64,000 nucleotides of DNA, taken from Bradyrhizobium sp. SRL28. Its GTDB lineage: Bacteria; Pseudomonadota; Alphaproteobacteria; Rhizobiales; Xanthobacteraceae. Positions 35,901-45,300 of this stretch are shown piece by piece (positions within the stretch are counted from its first letter, which is position 1; the number at the start of each line of letters is the position of its first letter). Both the position numbers and the translations under genes were made by a program. Location of the stretch: assembly GCF_018596315.1 (NCBI RefSeq), contig NZ_JAHEAG010000001.1, forward strand, positions 806,001 through 870,000, read 5' to 3'. Below the pieces are notes generated by a model. That model saw only the letters and a program-made list of their open reading frames with translations, did not search any database and was not told the origin of the DNA.

Positions 35901-36377
35901 TCACGCCGCGCGCCGCTGAAGCTTTCCTTTGATATAGACGCTAACGATCGTCTCATCGGCGGGATAATGCTCGGGCGCGACCGCCGTGATCTGGGCCTGA
36001 ATGCATTTCCACGTGCCATTCTCGAACAGGTAGGTATCGGTATAAGTGGTCATGCCGGTCACTTCATTTCCATCGCGGCGGCGCGTGTATTTGTTGGTGG
36101 AACGCACCAGCGCAACGTCGCCGACCACTGTAATGAGTTCATCACGGACGTCCCAATACACGATGACCTCGGGATCGAAGGCCGTTGCCCAATATTTCAG
36201 ATAGGTCGCGCGGTCCCAGCGTTGGCCTGTGGGCCAGATATTGATGAAGCAGGGATGAAGAATGGCGTCGTGCGAGGGCACGTCGTTGGTCACAAAGTTA
36301 TGGATGAAGCGGGCGTTCAACGCGCGCAATTCGTCCATGGTGTCGGCCGATTGATGATCACGCACAGCAGGTTGCAT
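35901..36377 (-). CDS. NTF2-like (SnoaL) protein
   Basis: About 158 residues from the ATG at 36375-36377 (CAGGAG 9 bases upstream). It shows the cone-fold pattern ELRALNARFIHNFVTNDVPS, INIWPTGQRWDRATYLKYW, and the strands ALVRSTNKYTRRRDGNEVTG and DTYLFENGTWKCIQAQITAV. This is the DUF4440/SnoaL-like group of small ligand-binding or isomerase-like proteins. Its start is 21 bases downstream of the XRE-type regulator's stop, so the two are probably cotranscribed. The upstream extension of the open frame overlaps that regulator and is not coding. Confidence 0.75.
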   Translation of the reverse strand: MQPAVRDHQSADTMDELRALNARFIHNFVTNDVPSHDAILHPCFINIWPTGQRWDRATYLKYWATAFDPEVIVYWDVRDELITVVGDVALVRSTNKYTRRRDGNEVTGMTTYTDTYLFENGTWKCIQAQITAVAPEHYPADETIVSVYIKGKLQRRAA

Positions 36378-36397
36378 CTCTATTCTCCTGGGCCTTG

Positions 36398-37222
36398 TCA
36401 AAGCGCCAGTTGGCGCGCCTTCTCGGCGGTCGCACTGTCCGCCGGAAAGAAACATTCGATCTTGATCTGCTGCAACGCCGCGTCCGTCGGCATCGCGAGC
36501 GTCGTGAAGGTGGAAAAGAAGGTAAGGCGGTAGTCGCCCTTCGCGAGTTGCATCGTCATGACAGGCGAGGACGCTTGCGAATGGCGTGGAAGCCGCCATT
36601 CGGCCGACAGCCCGGGATAGACCATGATTTCATCGAGCAATTGCGCCGCCGCCCGACTGCCCTGCGCGACATCGCGATGCAGGATCTGGATCAACTGCCG
36701 GGCGAACTCGTCCCAGTTCAACATGAACTGCCGCAGGCCCTTTGGATGAAAAACGACGTGCATGGCGTTGTCCGCAAGCCCGTTTTCCATCTCGTACGAA
36801 TCACGAAACGGCTTGAGCAGGCGCGCCGACGCCTGATTGCGGATGCGAACATCCCAGTGCCCGTCGATCACGATCCCCGGATAGGGCTCCTGCTGCCGGA
36901 GAATGAAATCCAGCGCCTGCCGCACCGGCTGCAGATTTTCGGCCGCCAGCCCCTTGTCGCCATAAGGCGGCACGAAGCCCGCCGCGACATGCAGCGCATT
37001 CCTCTCCTCGAGCGGCAGATCGAGCGCGCTGCCGAGCAACTGCACCATCTCGCGGCTCGGCTGCGACCGGCCGGTCTCCAGAAAGCACAGATGCCTGGCC
37101 GACACGTTTGCGTCCGTCGCCAGTTCGATCTGGGTCAGCCGACGAACGCTGCGCCAATGCTTCAGCAGTCGGCTGAAATGTCCGGCCGGTATTTCGTGCG
37201 AGTTCGTGTCTGAAGCAGCCAT
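36398..37222 (-). CDS. XRE-family regulator with MmyB-like ligand domain
   Basis: The 274-residue protein has an XRE helix-turn-helix (residues 15-70: RLLKHWRSVRRLTQIELATD, NVSARHLCFLETGRSQPSRE) and a C-terminal MmyB-like PAS-type domain (PYPGIVIDGHWDVRIRNQAS, GLRQFMLNWDEFARQLIQIL). MmyB-like regulators bind a fatty-acid-like ligand in their prototype. The protein lies immediately upstream of an NTF2-like gene on the same strand, which could bind the same small molecule. The target promoter is not evident. Confidence 0.85.
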   Translation of the reverse strand: MAASDTNSHEIPAGHFSRLLKHWRSVRRLTQIELATDANVSARHLCFLETGRSQPSREMVQLLGSALDLPLEERNALHVAAGFVPPYGDKGLAAENLQPVRQALDFILRQQEPYPGIVIDGHWDVRIRNQASARLLKPFRDSYEMENGLADNAMHVVFHPKGLRQFMLNWDEFARQLIQILHRDVAQGSRAAAQLLDEIMVYPGLSAEWRLPRHSQASSPVMTMQLAKGDYRLTFFSTFTTLAMPTDAALQQIKIECFFPADSATAEKARQLAL

Positions 37223-37336
37223 GACGACAATCTAGACCATCGCATCAGGACGGCAATTACCTCCGATGTAAGTGACGAGCCCCGCAAACCCTTGCAGACT
37301 GAACCCCATAGCAACCGAAGTTCAAGGACAGCATGG

Positions 37337-37711
37337 ATGGACAAGAGCGCAATCACGAAAACCCTGACGCAATATATGGCGGCCTGGAACGAGCCTGATG
37401 ATACGGCCAGACGCGCCTTGCTCGGGCAATGCTGGAGCGACGGCGGCGTCTATCTCGATCCGAATGTCTCGCTGGCCGGGCGTGACGCACTGGCGACGCA
37501 GATCGCCACGGTTCAGGCCAGCCGCCCCGGCGCGCGGCTCGAATTCATGAGCGGTATCGACGTGCATCACAACGTGGTCCGCTTCCTCTGGCGCCTGGTG
37601 CGCGCGGATGGAACCTGCGGCGACACGTCAATCGATTTTGGCGAGGTCGGTCCCGACGGCCGGCTGATCAAGATCGTCGGCTTCTTCGGTCCACCCCCTG
37701 CGCTCCCGTAA
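37337..37711 (+). CDS. NTF2-like (SnoaL) protein
   Basis: A 124-residue cone-fold protein starting MDKSAITKTLTQYMAAWNEP, with CWSDGGVYLDPNVSLAGRDA, LEFMSGIDVHHNVVRFLWRL and the closing strand GRLIKIVGFFGPPP. This is the third such protein in 5 kb. I preferred the ATG at 37337; a frame extended to 37292 adds 15 residues that lack family similarity. It is divergent from the XRE regulator, with about 115 bases between them. Confidence 0.7.
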   Translation: MDKSAITKTLTQYMAAWNEPDDTARRALLGQCWSDGGVYLDPNVSLAGRDALATQIATVQASRPGARLEFMSGIDVHHNVVRFLWRLVRADGTCGDTSIDFGEVGPDGRLIKIVGFFGPPPALP

Positions 37712-37805
37712 TTGCCCGGGTGCATGGAGATTGCCGCCCGGCTTTCGCAGTTGCCCCCTTGCCTCCTCTCATGTCATGACGCCCAAGGAGTAAGAGGGGC
37801 GTACC

Positions 37806-39092
37806 ATGACTGTTCTCATCGCGGGCGGCGGCATCGGCGGGCTGACACTGGCACTCAGCCTGCACCAGATCGGCGTTCCCGCCAGGGTCTTTGAAAGCGT
37901 GCCCGAGCTGCGGCCGCTCGGCGTCGGTATCAACGTGTTGCCGCATGCGGTGCGCGAATTGATCGAGCTCGGCCTGCACGACAAGCTCGATGCGCACGCT
38001 GTCCGCACCAAGGAGCTCGCGTATTTCTCCAAGCACGGCAAGCCGATCTGGAGCGAGCCGCGCGGCATCGAGGCCGGTTACAAATGGCCGCAATTTTCGA
38101 TCCATCGCGGCACGCTGCAGCAGATTTTGCTCGATGCCGCGATTGAGCGGCTGGGAAAAGAGAACATCCTCACCAGCCATCATCTCGCCGGCTGGACCGA
38201 GACGGAAAACGGCGTGCGCGCCGAATTCATCGACAAGGCGACCGGAAAGTCAAAAGGCCATCACGACGGCACGCTATTGATCGCGGCCGACGGCATCCAT
38301 TCGGCGGTTCGCGAAAAGCTCTATCCCGGCGAAGGCCCGCCGATCTGGAACGGGCGCATCCTGTGGCGCGGCATTACCGACAGCGACGCCTTCCTGTCCG
38401 GCCGTACCATGATCATGGCCGGCCACGAGATCCTGAAGTTCGTCTGCTATCCGATTTCGAAGCAGGCAGACAGCGCGGGCAAGTTCAAAATCAACTGGGT
38501 GGCCGAGCGGCATATGCCGCCGACCTATCAGTGGCGGCGCGAGGATTATAACCGCACTGCAAAACTCGAAGAGTTTCTGCCCTGGTTCAAGGACTGGAAA
38601 TTCGACTGGCTCGACGTGCCCGGCTTGATCGAGAACTGCCCGCACGCCTACGAATATCCCCTCGTCGACCGCGATCCCGTTGCGCAATGGACGTTCGGCC
38701 GGGTCACGCTGATGGGCGACGCCGCACATCCGATGTACCCGATCGGCTCCAACGGCGCGTCGCAGGCGATTTTGGACGCGCGCGTCATCACCCGCGAAAT
38801 CCTGGCGCATGGCGCGACCAACGCCGCACTTGTTGCTTACGAAGCCGAGCGCCGGCCGGCGACAACCGACCTCGTGATGCTCAACCGCCGCAACGGCCCC
38901 GAGCAGGTGATGCAGATGGTCGAAGAGCGCGCGCCCGACGGCTACAATGTCGTCACCGATGTGCTCTCGCTGAAAGAGCTGGAAGACATCGCCGCCAACT
39001 ACAAGCGTGTCGCCGGCTTCCAGGTCGAGGGCCTCAACGCCAAGCCGCCGATCGTCCAGCTCACGCGGGAAGCACCGCGGGCTGCAGGCTAG
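37806..39092 (+). CDS. FAD-dependent monooxygenase (UbiH/PHBH-like)
   Basis: The 428-residue flavoprotein begins with the dinucleotide motif LIAGGGIGGLTLALSLHQIG (residues 4-23). It continues with the middle motif of aromatic hydroxylases and the second FAD motif GDAAHPMYPIGSNGASQAIL near residue 304. These class A enzymes hydroxylate aromatic or related compounds with NAD(P)H and oxygen. The substrate is unknown. The end overlaps the convergent thioesterase gene by 32 bases. Confidence 0.85.
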   Translation: MTVLIAGGGIGGLTLALSLHQIGVPARVFESVPELRPLGVGINVLPHAVRELIELGLHDKLDAHAVRTKELAYFSKHGKPIWSEPRGIEAGYKWPQFSIHRGTLQQILLDAAIERLGKENILTSHHLAGWTETENGVRAEFIDKATGKSKGHHDGTLLIAADGIHSAVREKLYPGEGPPIWNGRILWRGITDSDAFLSGRTMIMAGHEILKFVCYPISKQADSAGKFKINWVAERHMPPTYQWRREDYNRTAKLEEFLPWFKDWKFDWLDVPGLIENCPHAYEYPLVDRDPVAQWTFGRVTLMGDAAHPMYPIGSNGASQAILDARVITREILAHGATNAALVAYEAERRPATTDLVMLNRRNGPEQVMQMVEERAPDGYNVVTDVLSLKELEDIAANYKRVAGFQVEGLNAKPPIVQLTREAPRAAG

Positions 39093-39516
39093 CCGAAGGG
39101 GCGATGGCCTTCGCGGTCTCGACCAGCCGCGCGCTGGTCGTGGCCGTCGCCAGCAGCGTGCCATCCGCGGCCGTCAACCGCCCCTCCACAAAGGCAACGG
39201 TCTTGCCAAGATGGGTGACCCTGGCCTCGCCTGTGATCGGCCCGGGCTTCGCCGGCGCCAGAAAATTCACGGTCATGGTGATGGTCGCCGTGTAGAGTTT
39301 TCCGTCTGTCATGGTGAACACCGCCGGCCCCATGGTGTCGTCGAGCATCGCCGAGAGAATGCCGCCCTGCACGAAGCCGGCCGGGTTGCAGAAATCCCGT
39401 TTGCCGTCGAATCCAATACGGATCCAGCCCTCCTTCGGCCGCGCGTCGAGCACGTGCCAGCCGAGCAGTCTGGAAGACGGCGGCGTGGGGATAGTGTCAA
39501 GAGCGGTGCTGATCAT
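39061..39516 (-). CDS. PaaI-type hotdog thioesterase
   Basis: A 151-residue single hotdog-fold protein. FCNPAGFVQGGILSAMLDDT is the PaaI motif, with the Asp that activates water in acyl-CoA hydrolysis, followed by TATITMTVNFLAPAKPGPIT. Phenylacetate-pathway PaaI and many general acyl-CoA thioesterases share this pattern. It overlaps the monooxygenase 3' end by 32 bases on the opposite strand, leaving no room for a separating repeat. Confidence 0.85.
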   Translation of the reverse strand: MISTALDTIPTPPSSRLLGWHVLDARPKEGWIRIGFDGKRDFCNPAGFVQGGILSAMLDDTMGPAVFTMTDGKLYTATITMTVNFLAPAKPGPITGEARVTHLGKTVAFVEGRLTAADGTLLATATTSARLVETAKAIAPSASLQPAVLPA

Positions 39517-39592
39517 GGGAACCTCCGTTAGGCTCCCGGTCTAACGCAAGCCTGCTGCCAGCATGGTGTCAGCAGGCTTCGGCGCGCCGCGC

Positions 39593-40717
39593 CTAGAGGT
39601 CCAGCCCGTGTGTGATCGCTTTGCGCATCACGTTGGGCAAAGCCTCGTCAGCCAGTGTTGCGATCGGCACCCAGCGCATGCCCTCCGGCGCCCGCGTGCG
39701 CGCGGGAAGCTGGGCGGTATAGATCACAAGCTCAAGCGGAAAATGGGTGAAGACGTGGGTCACGACGCCTGCCTTGCGATGCCAGCGCGCCACGCCCTTG
39801 AGCGCAGGCGCCTGCTTCAGCGCCGCCTTGTCGTCCTGCCCGGCCAGCCATTCCGAGCCTGGTACTTCGGTCATTCCGCCGAGCAGGCCTTTTTCCGCCC
39901 GCGTACGCACAAGGAGTTCATCGCCGCGCGTGACGATAAAGGCGGCCCCGCGGCGCAGGGTACCCGCCTTCTTCGGCGCCTTGCGCGGAAAGATCTTCTG
40001 ATCGCCGCGCAAGCGGGCGGCGCAGTCATCATTCAACGGGCATAACGCACAGGCCGGCTTCTTTGGCGTGCAGATCGAAGAGCCCAGATCCATCAGCGCC
40101 TGCGCGCTATCGCCGGCGCGAGACTTCTCGTCGCCGGCGCGGGATGGTCCGAGCAACGTCGACGCCAATTCCTGTATGAGCGGCTTGGCCTGCGGCAGCG
40201 GCTCTTCGACCGCGTAAAGCCGCGACACCACGCGCTCGATATTGCCGTCCACCGGCATGGTTCTGATGTCGAAGGCGATCGCACCGATTGCCGCCGCCGT
40301 GTATGGCCCGATCCCCGGCAATTTGCGCAGGCCTTCCTCGGTGTCGGGAAACACCCCGCCATGGTCGCGCAGCACCGCCACCGCGCAGGCATGGAGATTG
40401 CGCGCGCGCGAATAATAGCCGAGCCCGGCCCACATCCGCAGCACGTCATCCTGCGAGGCGCGGCCGAGCGCGGCGACATCCGGCCAGCGCGCCAGAAACT
40501 TCTCGAAATACGGCCCGACCGTTTTGACGCCGGTCTGCTGCAGCATGATCTCGGACAGCCAGACCCGGTACGGATCGGCCCGCTCCCCCGCCGGTGGCCG
40601 CCATGGCAACCGACGGCGATGACGGTCGTACCAGTCGAGCAGCAGCGCGGGGCGGGAGGCGCTGCTCTCGGAAGGGACTGCCAGTCGCGTGATTTTGGCT
40701 GCCGCGGAAGAAGTCAT
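39593..40717 (-). CDS. mutY: A/G-specific adenine glycosylase MutY
   Basis: MutY removes adenine mispaired with 8-oxoguanine. The 374-residue protein has the helix-hairpin-helix (LRKLPGIGPYTAAAIGAIAF), a catalytic Asp after DIRTMPVDGNIERVVSRL, the 4Fe-4S cysteines in CTPKKPACALCPLNDDC, and a C-terminal Nudix-like domain that reads 8-oxoG (GGMTEVPGSEWLAG). All key parts are intact. It is divergent from the DciA-like gene, with a repeat in the promoter gap. Confidence 0.95.
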   Translation of the reverse strand: MTSSAAAKITRLAVPSESSASRPALLLDWYDRHRRRLPWRPPAGERADPYRVWLSEIMLQQTGVKTVGPYFEKFLARWPDVAALGRASQDDVLRMWAGLGYYSRARNLHACAVAVLRDHGGVFPDTEEGLRKLPGIGPYTAAAIGAIAFDIRTMPVDGNIERVVSRLYAVEEPLPQAKPLIQELASTLLGPSRAGDEKSRAGDSAQALMDLGSSICTPKKPACALCPLNDDCAARLRGDQKIFPRKAPKKAGTLRRGAAFIVTRGDELLVRTRAEKGLLGGMTEVPGSEWLAGQDDKAALKQAPALKGVARWHRKAGVVTHVFTHFPLELVIYTAQLPARTRAPEGMRWVPIATLADEALPNVMRKAITHGLDL

Positions 40718-40752
40718 TCGTGCACTCTAATGTCGGAACGCAAATCTCTCCA

Positions 40753-40879
40753 CGTCATGCCCGGGCTTGTCCCGGGCATCCACGTCTTTCTTCTTTGTAG
40801 CAGTTCAAGACGTGGATGGCCGGGGCGTAGGCGAGCGGAAGCAACGCCGTCCTTCAGACGGCTATGCCCGGCCATGACG
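40753..40879. repeat. Intergenic repeat (CGTCATGCCCGGGCTTGTCC type)
   Basis: The left arm CGTCATGCCCGGGCTTGTCC leads to a middle with CACGTCTTTCTTC and its complement GACGTGGATGGCC, and the unit ends GGCTATGCCCGGCCATGACG. It lies in the divergent mutY/DciA-like promoter gap, unlike the other families. A single arm of this type is at 3655-3680. Confidence 0.7.
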
Positions 40880-40921
40880 GCGGAGATGGCGCCGGCGACG
40901 AGCAAGGTGATATAAAGCCCC

Positions 40922-41401
40922 ATGTCCAAACCCGGCCCGATCTCGGCAAAACCCCTCTCCGTCCTGCTCAGCGACGTCTTTTCCGACGCCTACGCCAAGC
41001 AGGGTTTTGCCGCGCGCGAACTGGTGACGCGCTGGGCCGACATCGCCGGCCCCGAAATCGCCGCCCACTCCGAGCCGCTGAAGATGCAATGGCCGCGGCC
41101 GGTGGAGGGGCAGCCGCAGGAGCCGGCTACGCTGATATTGCGGGTCGAGGGCCCTGCGGCGCTGGAGATCCAGCATTCGTCCGACGTCATCCTGCAACGG
41201 GTCAACCGCTTCTTCGGCTGGAGCGCGGTCGGCCGGCTGGCGCTGCGGCAGGCGCCGCTGTCGCGCCGGGCCAGTCCCGCGCGCAGCCGCGCGCCGGACC
41301 CGAAATCGGTGGCACAGGTCGCCGAAACCCTGTCCGCGGTGGAGGACGAGGAACTGCGCGCCGCGCTGGCCCGGCTCGGCGCCGCGATCAAGCGAAATTG
41401 A
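40922..41401 (+). CDS. DUF721/DciA-like protein
   Basis: A 159-residue DUF721 protein: after a short disordered N-terminus comes the conserved VTRWADIAGPEIAAHSEPLK and a LRVEGPAALEIQHSSDVILQ segment. DciA proteins load the replicative helicase DnaB in many bacteria that lack DnaC, so this is a plausible replication-initiation factor; that role is from family knowledge. The C-terminal half is a basic, alanine-rich helix pair. It is the first gene of a DciA-like, DsbA, smc run on the plus strand. Confidence 0.8.
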   Translation: MSKPGPISAKPLSVLLSDVFSDAYAKQGFAARELVTRWADIAGPEIAAHSEPLKMQWPRPVEGQPQEPATLILRVEGPAALEIQHSSDVILQRVNRFFGWSAVGRLALRQAPLSRRASPARSRAPDPKSVAQVAETLSAVEDEELRAALARLGAAIKRN

Positions 41402-41519
41402 GCCTTAGGCGCGGCGCAGCCGCTGCAACCCGCCATTGCCACAACTGGCGTTTCAAGCTAGCGAAGGCTTCTTTTCGTACTTCTTTCGGGCGTGAACGCG
41501 CCACTCGGGAGCAGACTTG

Positions 41520-42173
41520 ATGATTACGCGCCGCGCCTTCACCGCCGCCCTGTCGCTGACCGGGCTGACCGCCCTCGCAGGCTTCTCGCCGCTGCGGCTG
41601 ATCACGGATGCCATCGCACAAGGCGCCGCCGACGTCGCCAAGCCGCAATCCTTGCCGGACATGGCGCTTGGACCTGCCAACGCCACCGTGACCATCACCG
41701 AATATGCCTCGATGACCTGCCCGCATTGCGCCGCGTTCACCGAAAAAGTGTTTCCGAAGATCAAGTCGGAATTCATCGACAGCGGCAAGATCCGCTTCGT
41801 GTTCCGCGAATTCCCGCTCGACATCAAGGCTGCCGCCGGCTCGATGCTGGCGCGCTGCATCGCCAAGGACGACGCGCCGAAGTTTTTTGCCGTGATCGAC
41901 CTTCTGTTCAGGCAGCAGAACGACTGGGTGGTGAAGAACACCACGGAGACGCTGACCCGGATCGGCAAGCAGGCCGGCCTCACCCAGGCGCAGGTCGAGG
42001 ATTGCCTGAAGGATCAGGCGCTGCTCGACAAGATCGCGGCCGACCAGAAGTTCGCCGCAGATGTCCTGAAGGTGCAGTCGACACCGACCTTTTTCATTAA
42101 CGGCGAGATGCTCAAGGGTGAGCAGAGCTTCGAGGAATTCGCAAAGCGCATCAATTCGCTGTTGAAAAGCTGA
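41520..42173 (+). CDS. DsbA-family thiol oxidoreductase
   Basis: The 217-residue protein has a twin-arginine-like signal (MITRRAFTAALSLTGLTALA) and a thioredoxin domain with active site TCPHC (Cys67, Cys70). The helical insertion follows, and the cis-proline lies in VQSTPTFFINGEML. It resembles the DsbA/BdbD-like oxidoreductases that form or isomerise disulfides in the periplasm. I chose the ATG at 41520 with GGGAG upstream; the TTG before it is less likely. It lies between the DciA-like gene and smc. Confidence 0.9.
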   Translation: MITRRAFTAALSLTGLTALAGFSPLRLITDAIAQGAADVAKPQSLPDMALGPANATVTITEYASMTCPHCAAFTEKVFPKIKSEFIDSGKIRFVFREFPLDIKAAAGSMLARCIAKDDAPKFFAVIDLLFRQQNDWVVKNTTETLTRIGKQAGLTQAQVEDCLKDQALLDKIAADQKFAADVLKVQSTPTFFINGEMLKGEQSFEEFAKRINSLLKS

Positions 42174-42399
42174 TTCGCCCAGGCGGATTCATTCGAGCCG
42201 ATAAGTCCAGCAAAAGGCTCGGCACAAGCGCTTCAAAAGCCTTGGGAAAAGCCCCGCGGGGCCGTTGCCCTCCGGCCCCAGCCTCGCCATTGTCGCGCTC
42301 CAGAAGAGCCGCAATGGGCGTCTCATCCACACCGACATTGCCTTCTATGGTATTGTCACGGCAGGGAGATTCGCGCCCGGCCAACAGAGATTTGTGTTC

Positions 42400-45300
42400 A
42401 TGAAACTTACGCGCCTCCGCCTCCACGGTTTCAAGTCGTTCGTTGAACCCACTGATTTCATGATCGAACCCGGCCTCACCGGCGTGGTCGGACCGAACGG
42501 CTGCGGCAAATCGAATCTCGTCGAGGCGCTGCGCTGGGCGATGGGCGAGACCTCGCACAAATCGCTGCGCGCCGCCGACATGGATGCGGTGATCTTCGCC
42601 GGTTCCGGGAACCGCCCGGCGCGCAACCACGCCGAAGTTGTCATGACGATCGACAATTCCGATCGCACGGCGCCAGCCGCAGTCAATGATAGCCAGCTTC
42701 TTGAGATCTCTCGCCGCATCGAGCGCGAGTCCGGCTCGGCCTATCGCATCAACGGCCGCGACGTCCGCGCCCGCGACGTGCAGATCCTGTTTGCCGATGC
42801 CGCCACCGGCGCGCGTTCGCCGGCGCTGGTTCACCAGGGCAAGATCGGCGAGATCATTCAGGCGAAACCCGAACAGCGCCGCCGCGTGCTGGAAGACGCT
42901 GCCGGCGTCGCCGGCCTGCATGCCCGCCGCCACGAAGCCGAGCTGCGGCTGAAGGCGGCCGAAACCAACCTCACCCGCGTCGAGGACGTGATCGGGCAAT
43001 TGTCCGGCCAGATGGAAGGGTTGAAGAAGCAGGCCCGTCAGGCCATTCGTTTCCGCGAAGTCGCCGCCAAGGTGCGCAAGGCGGAAGCCACGCTGTTCCA
43101 TCTGCGCTGGCTGGAAGCCAATGTCGACGTCGCGGAAGCCGGGCATACCCACGACATCAACGTCCGCGAGATGGCCGAGCGCACCCGCGAACAGGCCGAG
43201 GCCGCGCGTATCCAGGCGATCCGCGCCTCCGAACTCCCTGCCCTGCGCGAGGGCGAAGCCCGCGCTGCGGCGGGGCTGCAGCGCCTCACCAATGCGCGCG
43301 AACAGCTTGACCGCGAGGAAGGGCGCGCCAAGGAGCGCGTCGCCGAGCTCGACCGGCGGCTGACGCAATTCGCCGCCGACATCGCGCGCGAACAGCAGCA
43401 GACCTCCGATGCAGAGATCGCGCTGCAGCGGCTCGACACGGAAGACGCCGAGTTAAAGGAAGAGATCAAGTCGCGCGTCGAAAAGCGCTCCGGCGTTGAT
43501 GAACGCGTGTCAGACGCCGAGACAACGCTGGCCGCCGCCGAGCGCATGTTCGGCGAACTGACCACCGCGCTGGCCGACCTTACCGCCAAGCGCAAGCAGC
43601 TCGAAGCCGGTGTACGCACCCACCGCGACCGGCTGGCCCGGCTCGATCAGGAAATCGCCAGCGTCCAGGCCGACGAGCAGAAACTCAGCGACGAGACCGG
43701 CAATCTCGGTGACCTCGACGTGCTCGCCGCGACCATGGAGACCGCGCAGGAAACGCTGGCGGCGTCCGAAGCCGCAGCCCAAGCCAGCGAGACCGGTCAC
43801 GTCGCCGCGCGGCAGAAGCTCGAAGCCTCCCGCGCTCCGCTCACCGAGGCCGACAAGCGCGTGCAGCGGCTGGAGACCGAAGCGCGCACGATTTCAAAAC
43901 TCGTCAACGGCGAGACCAAGAATTTGTGGCCGCCGATCATCGACGGCGTCACCGTCACCAAGGGCTATGAAAAAGCGATCGGCGCCGTCCTCGGCGACGA
44001 TCTTGACGCCCCCGTCGACCCCTCCGCGCCGATGCGCTGGACCCATGCGGGTGCGAGCTTCGACGATCCGTTGCTGCCGGCCGGCGTCGACCCGCTTGCC
44101 GCCCACGTCGAGGCGCCGTCCGAGCTGGCGCGTCGTCTCGCGCAGATCGGCGTCGTGCCGAAGGAGCGCGGCGCCGAACTGGTTTCGCAATTGAAGACCG
44201 GCCAGCGGCTGGTGTCGCTGGAAGGCGACGTCTGGCGCTGGGACGGTTTTGTCGCGGCTGCGCACGCGCCGACCGGCGCCGCACGGCGTCTTGCCGAACG
44301 CGCGCGCCTCGTCGATATCGAACATGAGCTGGAGCAGGCCCGTACCGACGCCGCCAATAAGCGGCAGGCCTTGGAAGACGCCGAGGCCGAACTGAAGGCG
44401 GCCTCCGCCGCCGAGTCCGCCGCCCGCGAAGCCTGGCGGGCTGCGCAACGCGAAGCCGATGCGGCGCGCGAACGCCATGCCACGACCGAGCGAGAGATCA
44501 ATCGCCACGCCGCGCGCAAATCCGCGCTGACCGAAGCCCATACCCGGCTCGCCGCCGATCGCAGCGAGGCCGAGGCCGCGCATGAGAGCGCCAACGCCGC
44601 GCTGGCCGAGTTACCGCCAACCGATGAGACGGAAGCGAAACTTAGCGCCGTTCGCTCCGAGATTGACGGGCACCGCCGCTTTGCCGCGCAAGTGCGGGCC
44701 GAAGCCCAGGCGCTGGCGCGCGAGGCCGAACTAGCCGACAAGCGCGTGCAGGCGATAACGGCCGAGCGCACCGAATGGCAGAACCGCAGGCAAAGCTCGG
44801 CCTCCCAGGTCGCCACCGTCGAGGCGCGTATCACCGAAGTGACGGCCGAGCGCGCCGACCTTGAAAATGCACCGGCGCTGTTTGCCGAAAAGCGCCGCGC
44901 GCTGATCAACGAAATCGAGTCCGCCGAAAGCGCCCGCCGCGTCGCCGCCGACGCGCTCGCCGCCGCCGAGAGCGTGATGGCGCAGACCGACCGCGAAGCC
45001 AAGGCATCGCTCGAGGCGCTCTCCTCTGCCCGCGAAGCCTGCGCCCGCGCCGAAGAGCGCATGGAAGGCACCAAGCGCCGGCTTTCCGACATCGAGCGCG
45101 AAATCCACGACATGCTCGAAGTCGAGCCGCATGCGGTGGCAGCGATGGCCGAGATCGAGCCCGGCGCGGAACTGCCGCCACTCAACGAGATCGAGGAAAG
45201 CCTCGAAAAGCTGCGCCGCGATCGCGAGCGCCTGGGCGCCGTCAATCTGCGCGCCGAGGAAGAGCTGCGCGAGGTCGAGACCCAGCACACCGCGCTGACC

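Noticed and set aside
42151..43368. A 405-codon minus frame at the start of smc
   Set aside because: It overlaps the conserved Walker A region of smc in reverse and has no recognisable motif.
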